A DNA stretch of 6,615 bases, from positions 1 to 6,615 of the forward strand of contig JBFLXN010000152.1 of NCBI GenBank assembly GCA_040755715.1. Reading direction: 5' to 3'. Under the pieces are notes generated by a model. It saw only the letters and a program-made list of their open reading frames with translations, had not been told where the DNA came from and searched no databases. Positions 1 through 4,599 of the stretch are shown here, piece by piece. Both the position numbers and the translations under genes were made by a program. Position 1 is the first letter of the stretch. Each line of letters begins with the position of its first letter. The stretch comes from JBFLXN01 sp040755715 [NCBI: Candidatus Edwardsbacteria bacterium]. Lineage in GTDB: Bacteria > Edwardsbacteria > AC1 > JBFLXN01.

Positions 1-1
1 T

Positions 2-94
2 GAGAAAGAACAAAAATCTGAAATTATTAAAAATTTATTATTTGAAATCAACTCAAAATCAAAAGAAAAAATTCAAGAATTACTTAAAAATTAG
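2..94 (+). CDS. C-terminal fragment of an unrecognised lysine-rich protein (cut by window edge)
   Basis: An open frame enters from the left edge and runs 30 codons to a TAG stop. The peptide is rich in Lys, Glu, Ile and Leu and ends in IQELLKN, a pattern typical of a charged amphipathic helix or short coiled coil at a protein's C-terminus. No start codon or domain is visible, so no function can be given. It converges with the minus-strand genes: its stop codon overlaps the stop of the GxxExxY remnant by a few bases. A random open frame of this length in AT-rich DNA is possible, so confidence is moderate at best. Confidence 0.4.
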   Translation, partial: EKEQKSEIIKNLLFEINSKSKEKIQELLKN

Positions 95-308
95 CTGCTC
101 ACTTTTATTTTGCATTCAACCACTAATCTCTTGATTTCCAGTTTCTTTCTCCCCAAAATTAATATCAAACCCAACCCTTTATTGCTTGTCTTTAAATAAG
201 AAATCATCTGGTCTCAGTACCTAATTTCTTATGAATTTCTATGGCAAGACCTATTATCTTATTACTCAACTTATTCAGTTCATCAGCTGACTTTTGCGTA
301 CAATTCAT
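91..308 (-). pseudogene. GxxExxY protein (PD-(D/E)XK-like) remnant with internal deletion and frameshift
   Basis: The ATG at 306-308 follows a GTGAGG-like ribosome site. It begins a 34-codon frame containing ELNKLSNKIIGLAIEIHKKL, the typical N-terminus of GxxExxY proteins (PF13366, PD-(D/E)XK superfamily). This frame hits TGA at 204-206, just after KKLGT. The -1/+1 shifted frame (codons 211 down to 91) carries QMISYLK, then GLGLILILG and KKLEIKRLVV. That matches the family's C-terminal end, where homologues read roughly AQ-x-x-x-YLK...GLLINFG...KRLV. About 60 middle residues, including the GxxExxY motif and the nuclease-like D...ExK core, are absent, and the two ends are out of frame. The junction lies near 208-219. 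The remnant starts 28 bp after etfA on the same strand and is almost certainly nonfunctional. The family call comes from remembered consensus, not a search. Confidence 0.75.
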
Positions 309-336
309 CCTCACTTTCTTTTCATTACAATATCGG

Positions 337-1533
337 TCATTTAAGAAGTTCACTGAATTTCTTGGTCAAGGCTGGCACGACTTCAAATAAATCGCCAACA
401 ATTCCGAAAGTAGCCACCTTGAAGATTGGAGCATTCTGGTCTTTGTTAATGGCCACAATACATTCTGAAGATTGCATTCCAACTAAATGTTGAATTGCCC
501 CCGAAATACCACAGGCAATGTATAGTTTTGGACAGACAGTCTTGCCTGTTTGACCGACTTGATGTGAATAGGGAATCCAGCCGGCGTCCACCGCCGCTCT
601 GGAGGCACCAACCGCCCCTTTCAGAACTTTGGCTAATTCTTCAATTAACTTGAAATTCTCAGGTGCTTTTAGCCCTCGTCCTCCAGAGACAATAATATCC
701 GCTTCGGCTAAGTTGACCGTGCTGGTAATTTCTTCCACTATATCTAACAATTTAGTGCGAGAAACAAATTTAGTTTGGGAAAATTCCTTCCGAATGATTT
801 CTCCTTCGTGTTCCGGATTGAGTGGTGCTTCTTTCATCACCTTATGTCTGACAGTAGCCATCTGTGGCCGATGGTTGGAGCAGATGATGGTAGCCATAAT
901 ATTTCCACCAAAGGCAGGACGGGTCTGAAGAAGAAGTCTTCGTTCTTCCTCAATGGCCAAACCAGTGCAATCAGCGGTGAGACCGGTCTTGAGTTTCACC
1001 GCCACTTTGGGAATAAGTGACCGACCGATGACCGTCGCACCACACAAGAAAATTTCCGGTTTGTATCCCTGAATCAAATCAGTCACTATCACTGCGTATG
1101 GCTCATCAAGATAGTCTTTCAAGAATGGTGAATCAACTAAATAAACCTTATCTGCACCTCTTTTAATTAAATTTTGCGCTTCCTGTTCCATCTGGTAACC
1201 CAAAAGGATGGCTGAGAGTTCTACCTGTAAGGTATCCGCCAGTTTTTTCCCTTCGCCGAGCAATTCGTAAGTAACTGACTGTATTTTCCCTTTCTTCTGT
1301 TCAGCAAAGACCCAAACACCTTTATAGGTTTCCGGAGAAATTTCTTCTTTCTTTTCTTTTCTCAAAACAATGGCTTCAAAGTTACAAGAGGAGACGCAGG
1401 CGCCGCAAAGGGTGCAGCGGTCATAGTCAATAATGGCTAAATTTTCTACTATGGTGATAGCCGCAAAAGGACAGGCTAACACACAGAGTTCACAGCCCAC
1501 ACATTTTTCTTGTATAATTTCAATATCGCTCAT
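337..1533 (-). CDS. etfA: Electron transfer flavoprotein alpha subunit with N-terminal 2x[4Fe-4S] ferredoxin domain
   Basis: 398 residues. Residues 1-60 form a bacterial ferredoxin-type domain with two CxxCxxCxxxC motifs (Cys11/14/17/21 and Cys40/43/46/50); the second lacks the usual following Pro and has Asn51. Residues about 72-260 are the ETF N-terminal domain, with TGLTADCTGL (183-192) and TRPAFGGNIMATI (204-216). Residues about 275-398 are the FAD-binding domain, with SGGRG (283-287), GASRAAVDAGW (309-319), QVGQTGKTV (325-333), GISGAIQHLVGM (342-353) and INKDQNAPIF (362-371). It pairs with EtfB to carry electrons between flavin enzymes in the cytoplasm. Fused ferredoxin domains are known in anaerobe ETFs such as CarE and in lactate dehydrogenase-linked ETFs, where the clusters relay electrons to or from the flavins. 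The ATG is preceded by GAGGTGGT. It is the last intact gene of rocA-etfB-etfA, separated from etfB by a palindromic repeat. All FAD motifs look intact. Confidence 0.96.
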   Translation of the reverse strand: MSDIEIIQEKCVGCELCVLACPFAAITIVENLAIIDYDRCTLCGACVSSCNFEAIVLRKEKKEEISPETYKGVWVFAEQKKGKIQSVTYELLGEGKKLADTLQVELSAILLGYQMEQEAQNLIKRGADKVYLVDSPFLKDYLDEPYAVIVTDLIQGYKPEIFLCGATVIGRSLIPKVAVKLKTGLTADCTGLAIEEERRLLLQTRPAFGGNIMATIICSNHRPQMATVRHKVMKEAPLNPEHEGEIIRKEFSQTKFVSRTKLLDIVEEITSTVNLAEADIIVSGGRGLKAPENFKLIEELAKVLKGAVGASRAAVDAGWIPYSHQVGQTGKTVCPKLYIACGISGAIQHLVGMQSSECIVAINKDQNAPIFKVATFGIVGDLFEVVPALTKKFSELLK

Positions 1534-1548
1534 ACCACCTCGTTATTA

Positions 1549-1669
1549 AAGTAGCGAGTAGAAAGTATCAGGTTAATTGAGTTTGTTGAGTTTTTGGGTT
1601 CATTGGGTTCTAATAACCCGATAAACTCAATAACCCGAGAAAACCCTATAAGCCCAATTCTCGCTACTT
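1549..1669. repeat. Palindromic dispersed element with 9-nt periodic core, between etfB and etfA
   Basis: Perfect 10-bp inverted ends AAGTAGCGAG (1549-1558) and CTCGCTACTT (1660-1669) bound the element. The left half has units of about 9 nt: ATTGAGTTT (1576), GTTGAGTTT (1585), an 8-nt TTGGGTTC (1594) and ATTGGGTTC (1602). The right half carries the complementary type on the same pitch: AAACTCAAT (1623), AACCCGAGA (1632), AAACCCTAT (1641) and AAGCCCAAT (1650). The transcript could therefore fold into a long imperfect hairpin inside the presumed rocA-etfB-etfA mRNA. There is no coding potential and no transposase; it resembles a small MITE-like or REP-like element. A related core is found at 4252-4350. 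I saw no clear target-site duplication. Confidence 0.75.
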
Positions 1670-1679
1670 GTTTTTCTCT

Positions 1680-2465
1680 CTATACAATCTGCCTTTCTCT
1701 TAAAGCACTGGCTACTTTTTCTACTATCTCAGTGGTCTCACCTTTTAAGATTTCTCCACCCATTTTGGGCGGTGGGGTAAAGACCTTAATCACCTGAGTT
1801 GGCGAACCGTCCAGCCCGATACGCTTTGTTTCTACCTCTAAATCTTTACTTGCCCAGATTTGGGGTTGATAGTTTTTAGCTCTGATTTTCCCCTTGAGTG
1901 AAGGCAGCCTCGGTTCATTTATTTCTTTCACTACCGTGAATAAGGCAGGTAGTGGCGTTTCTATCACTTCGTATCCCTCTTCGGTCATTCGTTGGACTCT
2001 GGCAGATTTTTCTGTAATCTCTTCAATCTTCTTGACAAAGGCCACCTGAGGAATATCTAATAACTCTGCTATGCCAGGTCCTACTTGAGCGGTATCTCCG
2101 TCAATTGCCTGTTTGCCGCAGATAATCAGGTCAAACTGACCAATCTTTCTGATACCGACTGAAAGAGTGTAAGATGTGGCCAGGGTATCAGCACCGGCAA
2201 AGGCGCGGTCGGATAGTAAAACTGCAGAATCTACTCCCATAGAAATGGCTTCTTTCAAGGAATCCACGACTTGAAGGGGACCCATAGAAAGAACCGTAAC
2301 CTTTCCGCCAACTTTTTCTCTCAGCCGAAGTCCTTCTTCTATAGCATACATATCAAAAGGATTGATGATGCTGGGCACACCTTCTCTAACTAAGGTATTT
2401 GTCTTTGGGTCAATTTTTACTTCAGTCGTATCAGGCACCTGCTTAATACAGACAATGATTTGCAT
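1680..2465 (-). CDS. etfB: Electron transfer flavoprotein beta subunit (bifurcation-type motif)
   Basis: 261 residues from the ATG at 2463-2465. The frame extends 15 codons further upstream, but this ATG has GGAGGTGA directly before it and gives the standard EtfB start MQIIVCIKQVPDT. Diagnostic segments are NPFDMYAIEEGLRLRE (35-50), GADTLATSYTL (91-101), GKQAIDGDTAQVGPGIAEL (117-135) and the C-terminal ETF-beta signature VVKEINEPRLPSLKGK (178-193). DGDTAQVGP takes the place of the AMP-binding DxxNxTGQ-type motif of mitochondrial-type ETFs and resembles the FAD-binding version of bifurcating ETFs; that assignment is from family knowledge. It forms the cytoplasmic heterodimer with the downstream EtfA. 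It lies 86 nt after rocA on the same strand, with no terminator seen between them, so co-transcription is likely. Length is normal for the family. Confidence 0.96.
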   Translation of the reverse strand: MQIIVCIKQVPDTTEVKIDPKTNTLVREGVPSIINPFDMYAIEEGLRLREKVGGKVTVLSMGPLQVVDSLKEAISMGVDSAVLLSDRAFAGADTLATSYTLSVGIRKIGQFDLIICGKQAIDGDTAQVGPGIAELLDIPQVAFVKKIEEITEKSARVQRMTEEGYEVIETPLPALFTVVKEINEPRLPSLKGKIRAKNYQPQIWASKDLEVETKRIGLDGSPTQVIKVFTPPPKMGGEILKGETTEIVEKVASALRERQIV

Positions 2466-2467
2466 AA

Positions 2468-2475
2468 TCACCTCC
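2468..2475 (-). promoter_or_regulatory. Ribosome binding site fixing the etfB start
   Basis: The minus strand reads GGAGGTGA, then TT, then the ATG at 2463-2465: a near-perfect anti-16S match. It excludes the upstream in-frame ATG at 2510, which lies 5' of this site and would add a non-family extension. Confidence 0.85.
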
Positions 2476-2526
2476 AGTAGCCCCCGATTTATGATTTTTG
2501 AAATTCCCAAGCGCCAACTTTCTCTC

Positions 2527-2542
2527 CAGTCCTAAAGGACTG
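2527..2542. repeat. Short inverted repeat in the rocA-etfB gap
   Basis: CAGTCC (2527-2532) and GGACTG (2537-2542) pair across TAAA, and the T/A at the loop edges can add a seventh pair. No T-run follows on either strand, so an intrinsic terminator is unlikely. It may be a REP-like fragment or an mRNA stabilising hairpin between rocA and etfB. Nothing else is seen in the 86-nt gap apart from the etfB ribosome site. Confidence 0.5.
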
Positions 2543-2551
2543 AGCTATTGA

Positions 2552-4105
2552 TTAGCCTACCTTCTCCGAGATAGCTTTTGCCTGGGTAAAGAGCATCAGA
2601 TAATCTCTTCCACCTGCCTTGGAATCCGTGCCCGACATATTGAACCCACCAAATGGATGAACCCCGACTAATGCTCCAGTGCACTTGCGATTTAAATAGA
2701 GATTTCCTACATAAAAAAGTTTTCTAGCCTTTTCAAGTTTTTGACGGTTTCTACTGTAAACTGCTCCAGTAAGTCCGTATTCAGTATCATTGGCGATTTC
2801 TAAGGCATTGTCAAAATCCTTGACTTTCAGCACCGCCAGAACCGGACCAAATATTTCTTCTTGGGAAATTCTGGCTTTTGAGGAAACATCGCCAATAATT
2901 GTCGGCCTGATAAAATAACCATTGCTCCCTGTCTTTTCCCCCCCGCAAAGTAACTTTCCTTCTTTCTTTCCGATTTCAATGTATTCCAGAATTGATTCCA
3001 TCGCCTTTTGGTTAATCACTGGACCCATATAATTCTTAGGATCCTTAACCGGACCGACGGTGATGTTCTTCGCTTTCTCTACTAATCTATCCACGAATTT
3101 CTCATAAATATCTTTCACCACCACCACTCTGGAACAAGCGGAACACTTCTGTCCTTGGAATCCAAAAGCAGAAGTAAGAACACCAGCTACTGCTTCATCC
3201 ATCACTGTTTCACTATCTACTATGATGGTGTCTTTCCCGCCCATTTCCGCAATGATTCGTTTAATCCAGATTTGACCGGGCTGAGTCTTAGCCGCCAATT
3301 CCACTAAATGTAATCCTACTTCTTTTGAACCGGTGAAGGCAATAAATCTTGTCTTCGGATGACCGACCAAAAACTCTCCAGCCAAGCTTCCTGGTCCGGT
3401 AAGGAAATTTATTACTCCTGGTGGCACTCCGGCTTCTTCGGCTACCTCCATAAACTTAGCCGCAATACAGGGAGAATCACTTGAAGGTTTTAAGATTACG
3501 GTGTTACCGCAGACAAATGCCGCCGAAGTCATCCCAGTCAAGATTGCTAAAGGAAAATTCCAAGGTGGAATGACAACACCCACGCCCAAAGGAATATAAA
3601 ATAGCTCATTCACCTCTCCGGCATAGGGTGTTAAAGGCTGAGGTGCAGAGTAACGGAGCATTTCTCTACCATAGAAATCCAAAAAATCAATTGATTCGGC
3701 CACATCGGCTTCTGCTTCAGCCCAGTTTTTTCCCACTTCTAAAATCATCCAGGCAGAAAGTTCATATTTTCTCCGGCGCATAATATTTGCCATTCTAAAA
3801 AGACAGGTGGCTCTTTCTTCTGCCGGGACAAATCGCCAATCTTCAAAAGTTTTCAAAGCCACCGCCATTGCCTTTTCGCCTTCTTCTTTACCAGCTTTTT
3901 GAAAGACGCCGACTATTTCATCCTTTTCCGAAGGATTGATTGACTTAAATTTATCCTTTGTCTTGACTCTCTCACCGCCGATGATGAGGTCATATTCTTT
4001 GCCCAACTCTGCTTGAACCTTAGTTAGAGCCTCTTCCATTTTCTTTTTGTTTTCCTCTTTGGTGAAGTCGGTATAGACTTCATTTTTGAATTCAGTGATA
4101 TTCAT
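2552..4105 (-). CDS. rocA: L-glutamate gamma-semialdehyde dehydrogenase (1-pyrroline-5-carboxylate dehydrogenase)
   Basis: 517 residues, the usual length of stand-alone P5C dehydrogenases (about 515). It oxidises glutamate semialdehyde/P5C to glutamate with NAD+, the second step of proline and the last step of ornithine/arginine breakdown, in the cytoplasm. Aldehyde dehydrogenase landmarks (numbered from the chosen start): PPWN with Asn183, Lys206 in VILKPSS, FTGS (257-260), general base Glu287 in AEMGGKD, catalytic Cys321 in GQKCSACSR, and Glu417 in EEIFGPVL. P5CDH-specific features are the ELGKEYDLIIGGE N-terminal block, QPGQIWIKR, NRKCTGALVGVHPFGGFN and SGTDSKAGGRDYL near the C-terminus. 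An in-frame ATG four codons upstream overlaps the GGAGGT ribosome site, so the ATG at 4103-4105 is preferred. It is first in the rocA-etfB-etfA cluster. No proline dehydrogenase gene or PRODH domain is present. Either rocA or pruA would be an acceptable symbol. Confidence 0.95.
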   Translation of the reverse strand: MNITEFKNEVYTDFTKEENKKKMEEALTKVQAELGKEYDLIIGGERVKTKDKFKSINPSEKDEIVGVFQKAGKEEGEKAMAVALKTFEDWRFVPAEERATCLFRMANIMRRRKYELSAWMILEVGKNWAEAEADVAESIDFLDFYGREMLRYSAPQPLTPYAGEVNELFYIPLGVGVVIPPWNFPLAILTGMTSAAFVCGNTVILKPSSDSPCIAAKFMEVAEEAGVPPGVINFLTGPGSLAGEFLVGHPKTRFIAFTGSKEVGLHLVELAAKTQPGQIWIKRIIAEMGGKDTIIVDSETVMDEAVAGVLTSAFGFQGQKCSACSRVVVVKDIYEKFVDRLVEKAKNITVGPVKDPKNYMGPVINQKAMESILEYIEIGKKEGKLLCGGEKTGSNGYFIRPTIIGDVSSKARISQEEIFGPVLAVLKVKDFDNALEIANDTEYGLTGAVYSRNRQKLEKARKLFYVGNLYLNRKCTGALVGVHPFGGFNMSGTDSKAGGRDYLMLFTQAKAISEKVG

Positions 4106-4109
4106 CGTT

Positions 4110-4115
4110 ACCTCC
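4110..4115 (-). promoter_or_regulatory. Ribosome binding site fixing the rocA start
   Basis: GGAGGT on the minus strand lies 4 nt (AACG) before the ATG at 4103-4105, the same spacing as at etfB. The longer-frame ATG at 4115-4117 overlaps this site and would have no Shine-Dalgarno of its own. I could not find a convincing promoter further upstream: a TTTACA-like box and a TTATGT-like box are 21 nt apart, which is too wide. Confidence 0.8.
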
Positions 4116-4251
4116 ATTAAGACGGAAACATAACTTTTGTTTTTTGTTGGTCGGTGTAAAGATGGGTTACGGTTAGCGGTTACGTCTACGAAGCTCGTTT
4201 CGCATGAGAAGGCAACGGTTAAGGGCTACGGTTATGATACCCGTCTCGGTC

Positions 4252-4350
4252 AATAAGTTTATTGGGTTTATTGAGTTCATTGAGTTTCTTGAGTTTTGTA
4301 ACCCAAGAAACTATGTAAACCCAAAAAACTGTGCAAACTTTCTCAAGATT
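4252..4350. repeat. 9-nt periodic palindromic core, related to the etfB-etfA element
   Basis: Left half, exact 9-nt steps: AATAAGTTT, ATTGGGTTT, ATTGAGTTC, ATTGAGTTT, CTTGAGTTT (4252-4296). Right half, complementary type, same pitch: TGTAACCCA, AGAAACTAT, GTAAACCCA, AAAAACTGT, GCAAACTTT, CTCAAGATT (4297-4350). The switch at about 4296/4297 makes an imperfect long hairpin. The units match those at 1576-1658. Confidence 0.75.
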
Positions 4351-4418
4351 GACGATACAACCTTCGTAACCTTTTGCCGATAGACGATTTTCTTTTTGAC
4401 GATGCAAGCTTCTTAACC
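4351..4418. repeat. Pair of 21-nt direct repeats in the right arm of the palindromic element
   Basis: Copies at 4351-4371 and 4398-4418 agree at 18 of 21 positions. Both begin GACGAT, continue CAA, and end TAACC, with starts 47 bp apart. A third bare GACGAT lies at 4383-4388. Partial inverted counterparts (GGTTA...GTC) occur in the left arm near 4179-4245. They look like decayed subunits of the same element rather than an operator. Confidence 0.55.
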
Positions 4419-4550
4419 GCAGCCCATCACCAGTGGTTGTACTTATCACCGAATCAACACCGTGTTTGTTTATATTTCATATTTCCGTGGTAATTAAATA
4501 TAACATAATCTACAAAATCCTTGCAAGTAATTTTTACTCTGTGATTTTCC

Positions 4551-4580
4551 TTGACTTTCTTTGTTCAACTTTGTTAAAAT
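4551..4580 (+). promoter_or_regulatory. Sigma70-type promoter for the HhH/barrel gene
   Basis: TTGACT (4551-4556) is separated by 18 nt from TAAAAT (4575-4580). Both boxes are close to consensus and sit in AT-rich DNA. The predicted transcript start is around 4587, leaving a leader of only about 13 nt before the ATG at 4600. This also argues against the upstream in-frame TTG at 4561, which lies between the two boxes. Between the palindromic element and this promoter (4429-4550) I see nothing else definable. Confidence 0.65.
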
Positions 4581-4599
4581 TACACTTAAGAAAATAGCG

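Larger units (their letters stand above)
4161..4428. repeat. Large imperfect palindromic element in the rocA / HhH-protein intergenic region
   Basis: The outer ends are inverted: GATGGGTTACGGTTA (4161-4175) against the complement of 4414-4428, with 13 of 15 bases matching. Next inward, the left arm carries repeated GGTTA/GGTTACG words and the right arm carries TAACC words, so the two arms show weak further complementarity. The centre (4252-4350) is the 9-nt-periodic core described separately. The element fills over half of the roughly 490-nt gap. A 76-codon minus-strand frame across it gives low-complexity peptide (KKLNELNKPNKL) and is best read as repeat-derived. No transposase is encoded. 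The architecture suggests an old MITE-like or REP-like insertion. Confidence 0.65.

Noticed and set aside
629-1020. Two plus-strand frames opposite etfA
   Set aside because: Antisense shadows of a well-supported EtfA with all family motifs intact on the minus strand.
1576-1658. Possible CRISPR array or riboswitch because of regular repeats
   Set aside because: Units are 9 nt without unique spacers and switch to their complement halfway, which is a palindromic element, not CRISPR; no known riboswitch core recognised.
2466-2510. N-terminal extension of EtfB from the upstream ATG at 2510
   Set aside because: The strong GGAGGTGA lies between that ATG and the family-typical start MQIIVCIKQVPDT; the extension has no EtfB similarity.
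2527-2542. Terminator between rocA and etfB
   Set aside because: A short 6-7 bp stem without a T-run on either strand; insufficient for an intrinsic terminator.
4128-4160. Candidate promoter for rocA (TTTACA and TTATGT boxes, minus strand)
   Set aside because: The spacing of 21 nt is outside the usual 16-19, and no better pair was found, so the promoter is left unassigned.
4219-4449. 76-codon minus-strand open frame
   Set aside because: It is built from the 9-nt palindromic core (KKLNELNKPNKL-type low complexity) with no ribosome site; best explained as repeat translation.
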